A stretch of 64,000 nucleotides of DNA from Duganella sp. CF402 (GTDB lineage: Bacteria; Pseudomonadota; Gammaproteobacteria; Burkholderiales; Burkholderiaceae_D). The stretch is taken from positions 744,001 through 808,000 of the forward strand of contig NZ_FOBG01000001.1 of assembly GCF_900109645.1 (NCBI RefSeq), read 5' to 3'. The position numbers and the translations under genes are program-made. Below, in pieces: positions 7,016 to 15,590 of this stretch (within the stretch, counting starts at the first letter, position 1; every line of letters begins with the position of its first letter). A model generated the notes under the pieces. That model worked only from the letters and a program-made list of their open reading frames with translations, was not told the DNA's origin and made no database searches.

Positions 7016-7906
7016 ATGACGATAAATCAGAAAATCTATAGACAGTTCATTTCATTGGTTTCGCCACGTCGCAAACGAACTTTTCGCCCACTATTTTCGC
7101 TTTTCAAAGTTGCTGTCGCTGCAGTAATTTTAGTGTTTATTGTTAATCTTTTTTCGATTAATAAAAGTACATTTGGCGAATGGGGGGATTTTTTTGGCGG
7201 CGTACTCAATCCGATTCTTACATTTCTCACTTTCATGGGCTTGTTGATAACGATAGTTATTCAGCAAACCGAGTTGCGCGAATCCCGCGTCGAACTGAAG
7301 CGTTCAGCCGATGCTTTGCGGGATCAAAACGACAGCCTGAAAAAACAAAACTTTGAGAACACTTTTTTTCAGATGCTGGAAATTCACAACCAGATTGTCA
7401 ATTCAATCGACTTGATAGGTGATGGGGGTAAGGTTACGAGAGGCAGAGATTGCTTTAGTGTTTTTTATACGAGATTCAATAAGATTTACCGCGAAAATAA
7501 GGAAAAGGCGAATGGCAAGCATAGCGAAGAATCCGTAGTTATGCTGGCATACCAACTATTCTGGAAGGATCATCAAACGGAGTTAGGGCACTATTTCCGT
7601 TATCTATACAATGTTTTTAGATTTATCAAGGATGAAAACCAAACAAACGGCCCATATTTGCGTTTAATTCGAGCACAATTGTCCGATCAAGAGCTATTGC
7701 TGCTTTTTTATAATTGCATCTCATCCAATGGTGGCAACTTCACGCCATTGGTAGAAGAGTTTGCTCTCTTGGACAATCTTCCCTTAATTCGACTGCTACA
7801 CAAAAAACATCAAAGCATGATTAGTTCAAAAGCTTTTGGTGTACAACAGGCCTTAAAACAAATCGTTCCACCGGACTTGGCGCAGCACGGTGTCCCAGTT
7901 CGGTGA
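7016..7906 (+). CDS. putAbiC-like phage abortive infection protein
   Basis: A 296-residue membrane protein. Two transmembrane helices lie near residues 29-48 (VAVAAVILVFIVNLF) and 58-80. The second is preceded and formed by FGGVLNPILTFLTFMGLL, the hallmark of putative phage abortive-infection (putAbiC) proteins. A coiled coil follows (ELRESRVELKRSADALRDQNDSLKKQ), then the NTFFQMLEIHNQIV motif and a later helical part with YLRLIRAQLSDQELLLLFYN, all typical of the family. The protein probably sits in the inner membrane with a cytoplasmic C-terminal domain and is thought to limit phage spread, though the mechanism is not known. It is the last gene of the islet. Confidence 0.75.
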   Translation: MTINQKIYRQFISLVSPRRKRTFRPLFSLFKVAVAAVILVFIVNLFSINKSTFGEWGDFFGGVLNPILTFLTFMGLLITIVIQQTELRESRVELKRSADALRDQNDSLKKQNFENTFFQMLEIHNQIVNSIDLIGDGGKVTRGRDCFSVFYTRFNKIYRENKEKANGKHSEESVVMLAYQLFWKDHQTELGHYFRYLYNVFRFIKDENQTNGPYLRLIRAQLSDQELLLLFYNCISSNGGNFTPLVEEFALLDNLPLIRLLHKKHQSMISSKAFGVQQALKQIVPPDLAQHGVPVR

Positions 7907-8110
7907 ATTCAAACGTCGACCGTCCGCCTTGTAGAGCCACAAAGGTCCGCAACGGGGCGACATCCGCCAGCCAAGCAAGCGTACTACCTCTACTTTGTGA
8001 ACGAGTGCGCACCAGTTGTCCACGTCGTCGAACAGCCGATCCAGTAACGGTGAAATACGCAAGGGTATCGGATTACCGTCCAGCCCAAGTTGGCGCAAAA
8101 ACAGTTGTTT
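7907..8110. other. Islet right edge without a convincing gene
   Basis: About 200 bases between the putAbiC-like gene and the chemoreceptor terminator. Both strands carry short open frames, including a minus-strand one that would start inside the terminator hairpin. None has a ribosome site or recognised motif. It may be gene debris at the islet boundary. No direct repeat or tRNA end was seen. Confidence 0.35.
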
Positions 8111-8150
8111 GAATAAGAAAAAGGCCGCGCCCGTTTTCACGGGGGCGGCC
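8111..8150 (-). terminator. Rho-independent terminator of the chemoreceptor gene
   Basis: A 12-bp stem (8123-8134 pairing with 8139-8150, one mismatch) closes a TTTC-type loop. On the minus strand it is followed by TTTTTCTTATT, and it lies 23 bases after the chemoreceptor stop. Confidence 0.75.
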
Positions 8151-8173
8151 CAGCTCAGGCGCGAAGGAGCGGA

Positions 8174-10198
8174 TTACTTCAGCGCCAGGTACTGCTTTTG
8201 TTCGTTGCGCAGCTGCGGCTTGCCGTCATTGCTGCCCAGCTTAAAGATGCGCACCACGTCTTCCAGTTCGTGCGCCTGTTCCTGCAGCGCGGCTGCCGCT
8301 GCGGCGGCTTCTTCCACCAGCGCGGCGTTCTGCTGCGTCACCTGGTCCATCTGGGTGATGGCTTCGTGCACTTGGCCGATGCCGGCGCGCTGCTCTTCGC
8401 TGGCGTGGCTGATCTCGGCCATGATATCGGTCACGCGGCGCACGCTGTCCACCACTTCACGCATGGTGGTGCCGGCTTGTTCCACCTGCTTGCTGCCGAC
8501 TTCCACTTTGCCGACGGAGTCGTCGATCAGTTCCTTGATTTCCTTGGCGGCGGTGGCCGAGCGCTGGGCCAGGTTGCGCACTTCGGAGGCGACCACGGCG
8601 AAACCACGGCCCTGTTCACCGGCGCGCGCCGCTTCCACGGCAGCGTTCAGCGCCAGGATGTTGGTCTGGAAGGCAATGCCGTCGATGACCGAAATAATGT
8701 CGGCGATCTTGCGCGACGACTCGGTGATCGAGCCCATCGTATCCACCACCTGCGCCACCACTTCTCCACCTTTGGCGGCGATGCCCGAGGCGGCCAGCGC
8801 CATCTGGTTCGCTTGCGAGGCGTTCTCGGCGTTCTGGGTCACGGCGCTGCTCAGTTGTTCCATCGAGGCGGCGGTTTCTTCCAGGCTCGACGCCTGTTCT
8901 TCGGTGCGGCCCGACAGGTCCAGGTTGCCTTGGGCGATTTCGCTCGAAGCGGAGGTGATCTGCTCGGCGCCACGGCGCACCTGGCCGACCACGTCGGACA
9001 GGTTGTCGCTGATGTTGTTCAGCGAGCGCAGCACCAGGCCGATTTCATCCTTGTTGTCGATCACGAGGTGCACGTCGAGGTCGCCCTTGGCGATGCGGTC
9101 GGCGGCTTCGGTGGCGCGTGCCAGCGGACGCGACACGACCGAGCGCACCAGCACGAACAGCACGCCGGCAAACAGCACCAGTGCGACCAGGCCCAGCAGC
9201 GCGTAGCGGTTGCGTAGCTGGCGCGCTTCCTGGGTGATTTCTTCGGTGTAGGTGCCGCCCACGATCAGCCAGTTCCACGGCTTGAAGGTGTGGAACTCGA
9301 CCATTTTCTCGCGCGGGGTCTCGCCTTGCTTGTCGGCCCAGTCGTAAGTCATGCTGCCCGATTTGGCTTCCAGCATGTCCTTGACGAAGGGACGGTCGTC
9401 GTTGCTCTTGCTGTCCAGCAGGCTGTTGCCTTCCTGGGTAGGGTGGACCAGCGCGAAGCCCTGGTTCTTGCCGGCGGCCGCGTTCAGCACGTAGACATAG
9501 CCGGTCTCGCCGATCTTGATGGCCTTGATCTTTTCCTTCAGCATGGCCAGGTTCTTCGAGATATCGAGGCCGATGAACAGCACGCCGATGACCTTGCCGT
9601 TGCTGTCCTTGATCGGGTCGTACTGGGTGATGAACTGCTTGCCGAACAGGGTGGCCAGGCCGATGTAGTTATTACCAGCGCGCAGCAGCGGGTAGCTCGG
9701 GTGGGCGTGGTCGAGCTGGGTGCCGACGGCGCGGTCGCCGTTTTCTTTTTTCAGCGAGGTGGTGACGCGCACGAACTCTTCGCCGTCGGCGGCAAAGATG
9801 GTGGCGATCACGCCGGTCTCGCCGGTGAACTTGTCGGGAATGCTGAAGTCCAGGTTCAGTGCCTTGCCACCGTGCTTGAGGGACGGGGTCGGCTTGCCGC
9901 CGATCTCGACAGTAGCGGACGGGTCGAGCGTGAACTGGCCGCCGCTGAACTGGGCGGCAAACAGGCGCGCGAAACTCGACGCTTCATTCATCATGGCGGT
10001 GTTGAACACTTCCACCGTATTGGCGATGCCGCCCAGCGTGTTGGCCACATTGGCCTTGGCGCGGTCTTTCAGCATGGCCGAGGTGCTCATGTTGATCAGG
10101 GTGAGCAACAGGGCCAGGATCACGCTGATCAGGCCGAAAGTAAAGACGGTAATCTTGCTACCGACGCCCCAGTTACGGGGATTCATTATTGTTTTCAT
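8174..10198 (-). CDS. Methyl-accepting chemotaxis protein with Cache sensor
   Basis: A 674-residue transmembrane chemoreceptor. Transmembrane helix 1 lies near residues 17-38 ([20 protein letters not shown]). A periplasmic sensor of the Cache_3-Cache_2 fusion type follows, with FIGLDISKN and a later [10 protein letters not shown], then [12 protein letters not shown]. Transmembrane helix 2 ([20 protein letters not shown]) leads to a HAMP domain and the signalling coiled coil. The kinase-contact hairpin reads [30 protein letters not shown]. There is no CheR-docking pentapeptide at the C terminus. The start was placed at [10 protein letters not shown] because the longer frame adds a polar stretch before the membrane anchor. 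It is single-gene with its own terminator and a candidate promoter near 10348-10375. The ligand is unknown, possibly small organic acids as in related sensors. Confidence 0.9.
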   Translation of the reverse strand: MKTIMNPRNWGVGSKITVFTFGLISVILALLLTLINMSTSAMLKDRAKANVANTLGGIANTVEVFNTAMMNEASSFARLFAAQFSGGQFTLDPSATVEIGGKPTPSLKHGGKALNLDFSIPDKFTGETGVIATIFAADGEEFVRVTTSLKKENGDRAVGTQLDHAHPSYPLLRAGNNYIGLATLFGKQFITQYDPIKDSNGKVIGVLFIGLDISKNLAMLKEKIKAIKIGETGYVYVLNAAAGKNQGFALVHPTQEGNSLLDSKSNDDRPFVKDMLEAKSGSMTYDWADKQGETPREKMVEFHTFKPWNWLIVGGTYTEEITQEARQLRNRYALLGLVALVLFAGVLFVLVRSVVSRPLARATEAADRIAKGDLDVHLVIDNKDEIGLVLRSLNNISDNLSDVVGQVRRGAEQITSASSEIAQGNLDLSGRTEEQASSLEETAASMEQLSSAVTQNAENASQANQMALAASGIAAKGGEVVAQVVDTMGSITESSRKIADIISVIDGIAFQTNILALNAAVEAARAGEQGRGFAVVASEVRNLAQRSATAAKEIKELIDDSVGKVEVGSKQVEQAGTTMREVVDSVRRVTDIMAEISHASEEQRAGIGQVHEAITQMDQVTQQNAALVEEAAAAAAALQEQAHELEDVVRIFKLGSNDGKPQLRNEQKQYLALK

Positions 10199-10347
10199 TA
10201 GTGGCTTCGAGAAAAAAAACTGCGGTTGAAGTCGCTCGGATTCGAGCATGCTCCGGGGCGCCCGGGAGCAACTGCATGAGACTAGTGGGCGCTGCCGCTG
10301 TGATTTCGCGAGGCAGGGCCGTCAGGTGAAACTACATCAAGACCAGA

Positions 10348-10375
10348 ATCATACCAGATTTTTTCCGTAAAGCAA
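10348..10375 (-). promoter_or_regulatory. Candidate sigma-70 promoter of the chemoreceptor gene
   Basis: On the minus strand TTGCTT (10370-10375), a 16-base spacer and TATGAT (10348-10353) form a good sigma-70 match, about 150 bases upstream of the chemoreceptor ATG. The rest of the 385-bp divergent gap (10199-10583) holds the palindrome at 10403-10418 and the ribosome site of prc (GGAG before 10584). No small gene was seen there. Confidence 0.5.
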
Positions 10376-10402
10376 CTGTTTGGAGTATGTCCTCGAAAAC
10401 TT

Positions 10403-10418
10403 TTGTTTTATAAAACAA
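10403..10418. promoter_or_regulatory. Perfect 16-bp palindrome TTGTTTTATAAAACAA
   Basis: Both halves are exact reverse complements. It lies 28 bases upstream of the chemoreceptor -35 box, in the divergent gap shared with prc. This is an activator or repressor type position, but no regulator is assigned. Confidence 0.45.
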
Positions 10419-10583
10419 TGACTTGAACAACGATAGTCGGAATATCTGTTATTGAAAAATTGTATTTCAGCGCGCCTTAAGCTTAGCCAGAGAAACTCGA
10501 AATTACCAGTGCCGTGTTGCGGCTGCTATCCTGTAGAATGAAGCAGCAGCAAATATTGATTAATATCGTTTCGGAGTAAGCCG

Positions 10584-12824
10584 ATGAAGAAGCAAATGCT
10601 GTTGGTGGCCGTGTTGGCGGCCCTGTCAGTGCAGGCCGGCGCCGCCGTCCCAGAGAAAACGGCTGATACCCAGCTCAAGCCTCAGCCGGGCCAGACCCAG
10701 GCTGCCCTGTGGGCCACGCGCGTGCTGAGCAAGCTGCACTACAAACCGGCGCCGCTGGACGACGCCATGTCGGAGAAAATCTTCGACCGCTACTTCAAGT
10801 CGCTGGACGCGGAGAAAATGTTCTTCACCCAGGCCGACATCGACCAATACGCCATCGTCCGCACCCGCCTGGACGACGCCATCACCGGCGAAAACCTGAG
10901 CGTGCCGTTTGCCATCTTCAACCTGTACCAGCAGCGCTTCAACGAGCGCATCGCCTATGCGCGCGAACTGGTCAAGCAGGGCAAGTTTGAATTCAACTCC
11001 GACGAAAGCTACCAGTACGACCGCGAAAAGGCCGAATGGGCCAAGAGCGACGCCGAGGTTAAAGAGCTGTGGCGCAAGCGCGTCAAGAACGAATGGCTGC
11101 GCCTGAAACTGGCCGGCAAGGAAGACAAGGCCATCCGCGACACGCTGGACAAGCGCTACGAGGGCTACCTGAGCCCGTCGCGCAAGCTGACCAATGAAGA
11201 CGTGTTCCAGATCTTCATGAATGCCTACGCCATGTCGATCGAGCCGCACACCAACTACCTGGGCCCGCGCGCGGCCGAGAACTTCGACATCGCCATGCGC
11301 CTGTCGCTGGAAGGCATCGGCTGCGTGCTGCAATCGCGCGACGACTACACCGTGGTGCGCGAAGTGGTGACCGGCAGCCCGGCCGGCCTGTCCGGCAAAA
11401 TCAAGGTCGGCGATAAGATCGTCGGCGTGGCCAAGGACGAGAAAACCCCGATGACCGAAGTGTTGGGCTGGCGCCTGGACGACGTGGTGGCGCTGATTCG
11501 CGGCCCGAAAGATTCGACCGTCAAGCTGGAAATCATCCCGGCCGACGGCGGCGCGGATGCCAAGCACCAGTTCGTCTCGCTGGTGCGCCAGAAGATCAGC
11601 ATGGAAGAGCAGTCGGCCAAGAAGTCCATCTATGAAGTCAAGGATGGCAATACCAAACGCCGCGTGGGCGTGATCTCGCTGCCGACTTTCTACATGGACT
11701 TCGAAGCGCGCCGCAAGGGCGACAAGGACTTCAAGTCGGCCACGCGCGACGTCAAGCGCCTGCTGGGCGAGCTGAAGAAAGACAAGGTCGACAACGTGCT
11801 GATCGACTTGCGCAACAACGGTGGCGGCTCGCTGACCGAGGCGGTGGAACTGACCGGCCTGTTCATCGACAAAGGCCCGGTGGTCATGCAGCGCAATGGC
11901 GAGAACAAGGTCGAAGTCGAAAGCGACACCGATCCGGGCATGGCCTGGGACGGCCCGATGGGCGTGCTGGTCAACCGTGGTTCGGCCTCGGCCTCGGAGA
12001 TTTTCGCGGCGGCGATCCAGGATTACGGCCGTGGCATCATCATCGGCGAGCCGAGCTTCGGCAAAGGCACGGTGCAAACCCTGTTCGGGCTGGACCGTTT
12101 TGCCCAGAACGACAAGGTGCACTATGGCGAGCTGAAGTTCACCATTGCGCAATTCTTCCGCATCAACGGCGGCACCACCCAGCTGCGCGGCGTCACGCCC
12201 GACATCAAGCTGCCGACGATGGGCGACTCCGACACCTTCGGCGAATCGAGCTACGAGAACGCCTTGCCGTGGACCCAGATCAAGCCGGCGATCTACATCC
12301 CGACTGGCGACATGAAGGAAATCGTGCCGCTGCTGGATAAAAAGCACGAAGCGCGGGTGGCCAAGGACAAGGATTTCCAGTACCTGGCCGAAGACATCGC
12401 GCTGGTGAAAAAGCAGCGCAAGGAAAACTCGATCTCGCTGAACGAAGCCGTGCGCCGCAAGGAGCGCGACCAGCAGGAAGCGCGCGCCAAGCTGCGTGAA
12501 GCGCGTTTGCTGTCGACCACGCCGGGCGCGGATGATCCTATCCTGGTGCCGGATCCGAAAGAAGCGCTGAAAAACGCGACGGGCGCCAAGCCGGCGAATG
12601 GGAAGAAAGTTGCGGCCGTCAAAGGCGCGCTGCGCAGCGATGACGGCCTGCAAGGCGCCGAGCGTTCGCTGGCGGCCGAGCTGGAAGCGGAAAAAGCCGC
12701 CAAGGCCGCGAAAGACGTGCTGCTGAACGAAGCGGTCCACATCTTGGCGGACGAAGTGGCGGTCCTGAAAACCGACAACCGCATGGCCTCCCGCGTGCTG
12801 CCGTACGCTGCCGATACCAAGTAA
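10584..12824 (+). CDS. prc: Carboxy-terminal processing protease Prc/Tsp
   Basis: A 746-residue periplasmic S41 peptidase, in the size range of long Prc/Tsp proteins. It has a signal peptide (MKKQMLLVAVLAALSVQAGA), an N-terminal helical domain (residues 40-230), a PDZ domain near residue 270 (GLSGKIKVGDKIVGVA) and the S41 core with IDLRNNGGGSL. The catalytic serine is in GSASASE (about residue 469) and the catalytic lysine in FGKGTVQ (about 494), 25 apart as in E. coli Prc. A charged C-terminal DUF3340-type region follows. The enzyme trims C termini and degrades misfolded or tagged envelope proteins, and in other bacteria controls peptidoglycan hydrolases. That is of interest because an M23-type protein follows directly. 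A terminator separates them. Confidence 0.95.
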   Translation: MKKQMLLVAVLAALSVQAGAAVPEKTADTQLKPQPGQTQAALWATRVLSKLHYKPAPLDDAMSEKIFDRYFKSLDAEKMFFTQADIDQYAIVRTRLDDAITGENLSVPFAIFNLYQQRFNERIAYARELVKQGKFEFNSDESYQYDREKAEWAKSDAEVKELWRKRVKNEWLRLKLAGKEDKAIRDTLDKRYEGYLSPSRKLTNEDVFQIFMNAYAMSIEPHTNYLGPRAAENFDIAMRLSLEGIGCVLQSRDDYTVVREVVTGSPAGLSGKIKVGDKIVGVAKDEKTPMTEVLGWRLDDVVALIRGPKDSTVKLEIIPADGGADAKHQFVSLVRQKISMEEQSAKKSIYEVKDGNTKRRVGVISLPTFYMDFEARRKGDKDFKSATRDVKRLLGELKKDKVDNVLIDLRNNGGGSLTEAVELTGLFIDKGPVVMQRNGENKVEVESDTDPGMAWDGPMGVLVNRGSASASEIFAAAIQDYGRGIIIGEPSFGKGTVQTLFGLDRFAQNDKVHYGELKFTIAQFFRINGGTTQLRGVTPDIKLPTMGDSDTFGESSYENALPWTQIKPAIYIPTGDMKEIVPLLDKKHEARVAKDKDFQYLAEDIALVKKQRKENSISLNEAVRRKERDQQEARAKLREARLLSTTPGADDPILVPDPKEALKNATGAKPANGKKVAAVKGALRSDDGLQGAERSLAAELEAEKAAKAAKDVLLNEAVHILADEVAVLKTDNRMASRVLPYAADTK

Positions 12825-12936
12825 GGCTGTTATTCGCTTAGTGAATGTCTGGCATTGGAAAGATAAATTGGACTGATATGCTGTAACGCAGCATACTTCA
12901 CCTGTCTCCTCTATCTCCTCCAAGGAAATAGACTTC

Positions 12937-12965
12937 AGCCCGCTCCCTGAGCGGGCTTTTTTTTT
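12937..12965 (+). terminator. Rho-independent terminator after prc
   Basis: An 8-bp perfect GC-rich stem AGCCCGCT/AGCGGGCT with a CCCTG loop is followed by nine T. A second hairpin without a T run (TATGCTG/CAGCATA, 12877-12895) lies between the prc stop and this terminator. Confidence 0.85.
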
Positions 12966-13025
12966 GGCCGGAGCCCAGCCCAGGCGTGTTAAGATTTCCA
13001 TAAGTCAACGTTTAGGTTCTGGCCA

Positions 13026-15185
13026 GTGTCTCCAATTCAATTCAAACTTATTCTGGCCGCGATCGCCTTGGGCGGTGCGGCGCTTGGCGGCGGTGTCGCT
13101 TATGTGGTGGTGCAGAAGCAGGCGGCGCATGACGATGCCGATCCCGGCCCGGTGGCGCGGCCGTCGGCGGCGCAGGGCACGCAGGCCGGCTGGCATGCGC
13201 GCGTGACCACGCTGGCAGGCGATGGCTTGCCGGGCGCGCTCAATGGCGGCGGCCGCCGCACGCGCTTTGCCGATCCATTCGGCGTGGTGCTGGACCAGGA
13301 CGGCAATCTCTACGTCGCCGATGGCGGCGACAACAACACGATCCGCAAGATCGACGCCAACGGCGCTGGCACCGTGCTGGCTGGCGGCACGGAAGGCTAT
13401 GCGGAAGGCAAGGGCGCCGCCGCGTCGTTCAACACGCCGTCCGGCATGGCGATCGATGCGGCCGGGAACCTGTATGTGGCCGACACCGGCAACAACGCGA
13501 TCCGCAAGATCACGCCGGACGGCACGGTATCGACGCTGGCCGGGGATGGCCTGGCGGGCGACAAGGACGGCAAGGGCGCCGGCGCGCAGTTCAACGGCCC
13601 GGTCGGCGTGGCGCTCGACGGCGCCGGCAATGTCTATGTGGCCGATACCTACAACGACCGCATCCGCCGCATCGCGCCGGACGGCACGGTGACCACCATC
13701 GCCGGCGGCAAGCGCGCCGGTAATGCCGACGGCCCGGCGGCGCTGGCGCTGTTTGATACGCCGACCGGCATCGCGGTCGGCGCAGACGGCGACATTTACG
13801 TGGCCGACACCGCCAATCACGCCATCCGCAAGATCGGCAAGGGCGGCACGGTCAGCACCATTGCCGCCGCCAGGGAGGACGACCGCGATTCGCTGCTGCG
13901 CTCGCCGGTGGGCATCGCCCTGACCAAGGATGGCTTCCTGTACCTCGCCAGCAGCGCGCATGGCCGCGTGGCGCAGATCACGCCGGCCGGCGAGCCGGTG
14001 GCGCTGAAGGATGTCGATCATCCGGCCCAGCCGGGCTACGGTGCGGACGGCGGCGTGCGCCTGTATTCGCCGCGCGGCATCACGCTGGCCAGGGACGGCT
14101 CGCTGTTCGTGACCGATGGCGCGACGTTCCGCCTGCATCACATTGAGATCGCCAGCGGCGATGAGGAACCGGTGCCGGATGGTCCGGCGCCAGGACTGCC
14201 GTCGCGCAGCGCCACCATGAAGTGGCCGGTCGCGCCGCAAAACAAGCCGCATGAAGTGGTCGGCCTGATGGGCGAGGTGCGCGGCAATTTCGACGGCGAG
14301 AGCCGCGATCATTTCCACACCGGCCTCGATGTGCAGGCCGCGATCGGTACGCCGGTGCAGGCGGTCACGGCCGGCAAGGTCACCGACCCGCGCGCCAGCT
14401 GGGGCTATGGCGAGTTGTCGGAAGGGCTGGCGTTTGGCGGCATGCAGTATGTGCATATGCGCGTCGGCCGCGATCCCAGGGACAAGGCCATCGATCCGCG
14501 CTTCCTGTTGTCGAAGAACGAGAAGGGCGTGGCGCAATCGGTGCGCGTCAAGCGCGGCACCCGTTTTGAACAGGGCGAAACGCTGGGCACCATCAACCGC
14601 ATGGCCCACGTCCACCTCGACTACAAGCCCAATGGCGGCCCGCTGAATCCGCTGCTGCTGCCGTTTATCGATCTGGAAGACACCATCGCGCCGGAGATCA
14701 ACGGCATCAGCGTGGTGGGCGCGGACGGCAAGCCGCTGACTGAAAAGCGCGATGGCCGCCTGGTGATTCCGCAAGGCCTGAAGGAAGTGCAGATCGTGGT
14801 GGACGCCAGCGACCAGATCAACGGCAACCAGAAGCGCCGCCGCCTCGGCGTGTACAAACTCGGCTACCAGTTGCTGAACCAGGATGGCGACACCATCCCC
14901 GGTATGACCGAGCCGCTCATCACGCAGCAGTACGACCGCTTGCCGCGCAACCGTGAGGCGGTCAAGCTGGCGTATGCGGCCAATAGCGGCATCACGGTGC
15001 ATGGCGCAGCGGAGACGCGCTTTGCCTACGCCATCAACAACCGGCTGATCAACGGCAGGCTGACGCCGGGGGCGTGGAAGGTGGGGGAACTGGGGCCGGG
15101 CAATTACATCCTGCGCATCACGGCGGAGGACTATGCCGGCAACGCCGCCAATCGCAACCGCGATCTGGCGGTCACGATCGACTAG
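13026..15185 (+). CDS. NHL-repeat and M23 (LytM-like) two-part exported protein
   Basis: A 719-residue protein starting at GTG, since no ATG fits. The N-terminal membrane anchor or signal is IQFKLILAAIALGGAALGGG. Residues 60-370 form an NHL beta-propeller with repeated NLYVADTGNNAIRKI-type blades, four of them very similar. From about residue 400 comes an M23/LytM-like domain with HTGLDV (HxxxD), a GYGELSEG segment and MAHVHL (HxH), the zinc-ligand pattern of lysostaphin-type peptidases, followed by an Ig-like tail. It is probably a periplasmic or surface cell-wall-binding or -cleaving protein whose propeller holds a partner. The canonical HxH and HxxxD look intact, but peptidase activity is an inference. 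It follows prc across a terminator. Confidence 0.75.
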   Translation: MSPIQFKLILAAIALGGAALGGGVAYVVVQKQAAHDDADPGPVARPSAAQGTQAGWHARVTTLAGDGLPGALNGGGRRTRFADPFGVVLDQDGNLYVADGGDNNTIRKIDANGAGTVLAGGTEGYAEGKGAAASFNTPSGMAIDAAGNLYVADTGNNAIRKITPDGTVSTLAGDGLAGDKDGKGAGAQFNGPVGVALDGAGNVYVADTYNDRIRRIAPDGTVTTIAGGKRAGNADGPAALALFDTPTGIAVGADGDIYVADTANHAIRKIGKGGTVSTIAAAREDDRDSLLRSPVGIALTKDGFLYLASSAHGRVAQITPAGEPVALKDVDHPAQPGYGADGGVRLYSPRGITLARDGSLFVTDGATFRLHHIEIASGDEEPVPDGPAPGLPSRSATMKWPVAPQNKPHEVVGLMGEVRGNFDGESRDHFHTGLDVQAAIGTPVQAVTAGKVTDPRASWGYGELSEGLAFGGMQYVHMRVGRDPRDKAIDPRFLLSKNEKGVAQSVRVKRGTRFEQGETLGTINRMAHVHLDYKPNGGPLNPLLLPFIDLEDTIAPEINGISVVGADGKPLTEKRDGRLVIPQGLKEVQIVVDASDQINGNQKRRRLGVYKLGYQLLNQDGDTIPGMTEPLITQQYDRLPRNREAVKLAYAANSGITVHGAAETRFAYAINNRLINGRLTPGAWKVGELGPGNYILRITAEDYAGNAANRNRDLAVTID

Positions 15186-15197
15186 CGCGGAAACAAC

Positions 15198-15449
15198 TTA
15201 GGCGACGTTACCGGACAGCAGGAACGGCACCATGACGGCGGTGGTCTCCAGCTTGGCCTGCAGTTGGTCCTTGTCGGCGGCCAGCGAGGCGGCCGACGGC
15301 AGATTGATTTCTTCCGGCACATGGTCCGGATGCAGGGTAATGCCGATGCCGGCCAGCGCGGCCACCGGGTCGGCATGCAGTTGCTCGCGGAACTGGCTGT
15401 CTCCTGCCAGTTTGTCGATGATAGCGCTGAGTTCGCTAGAAGTATGCAT
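15198..15449 (-). CDS. RiPP precursor-like peptide with NHLP-type leader
   Basis: An 83-residue peptide. The centre reads FREQLHADPVAALAGIGITL followed by HPDHVPEEINLP, matching the nitrile-hydratase-like leader (NHLP) pattern in which a helix with NPxAAL is followed by GI and an acidic V-E strand. The C-terminal part (LETTAVMVPFLLSGNVA) would be the core. It has no cysteine and only a few Ser/Thr residues. It resembles the putative modified peptide families described for Burkholderiales and Xanthomonads (TIGR04509 type). It is divergent from a SagB-like dehydrogenase across 141 bases with overlapping promoters. The longer frame reaching 15991 was rejected because it runs through the dehydrogenase gene. 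No export or cyclase gene is adjacent. Confidence 0.65.
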   Translation of the reverse strand: MHTSSELSAIIDKLAGDSQFREQLHADPVAALAGIGITLHPDHVPEEINLPSAASLAADKDQLQAKLETTAVMVPFLLSGNVA

Positions 15450-15507
15450 TGATTGTTATCCCTAAGTTGGATGATTAATGACAGCGCATGGTCGCGCTGC
15501 CGAAGGC

Positions 15508-15536
15508 ATGCTACGGCAAACGTATTTCTTTGCCAA
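15508..15536 (-). promoter_or_regulatory. Candidate promoter of the peptide gene
   Basis: On the minus strand TTGGCA (15531-15536), a 17-base spacer and TAGCAT (15508-15513) fit sigma-70. Its -35 box overlaps that of the opposite promoter at 15530-15559, so RNA polymerase could hardly use both at once. Confidence 0.45.
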
Positions 15537-15559
15537 GGGGCGATGCCATAGGCTAGACT
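15530..15559 (+). promoter_or_regulatory. Candidate promoter of the SagB-like gene
   Basis: TTGCCA (15530-15535), an 18-base spacer and TAGACT (15554-15559) lie 31 bases upstream of the dehydrogenase ATG. The -35 box shares five bases with the divergent peptide promoter. Confidence 0.45.
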
Positions 15560-15590
15560 GCGGGCACCTTTTTTATCCGCCGAACCGACT

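Noticed and set aside
7853..8140. A 95-codon minus-strand frame at the islet edge
   Set aside because: It would start inside the chemoreceptor terminator hairpin and run into the end of the putAbiC-like gene. No motif or ribosome site was seen. It may hold gene debris, but I cannot support a gene.
10626..13001. A 791-codon antisense frame opposite prc, and similar very long antisense frames opposite the NHL/M23 gene, the large kinases and the pilus genes
   Set aside because: These are shadows caused by high GC in third positions; they are rich in Arg, His, Gln, Gly and Ala and lack domains.
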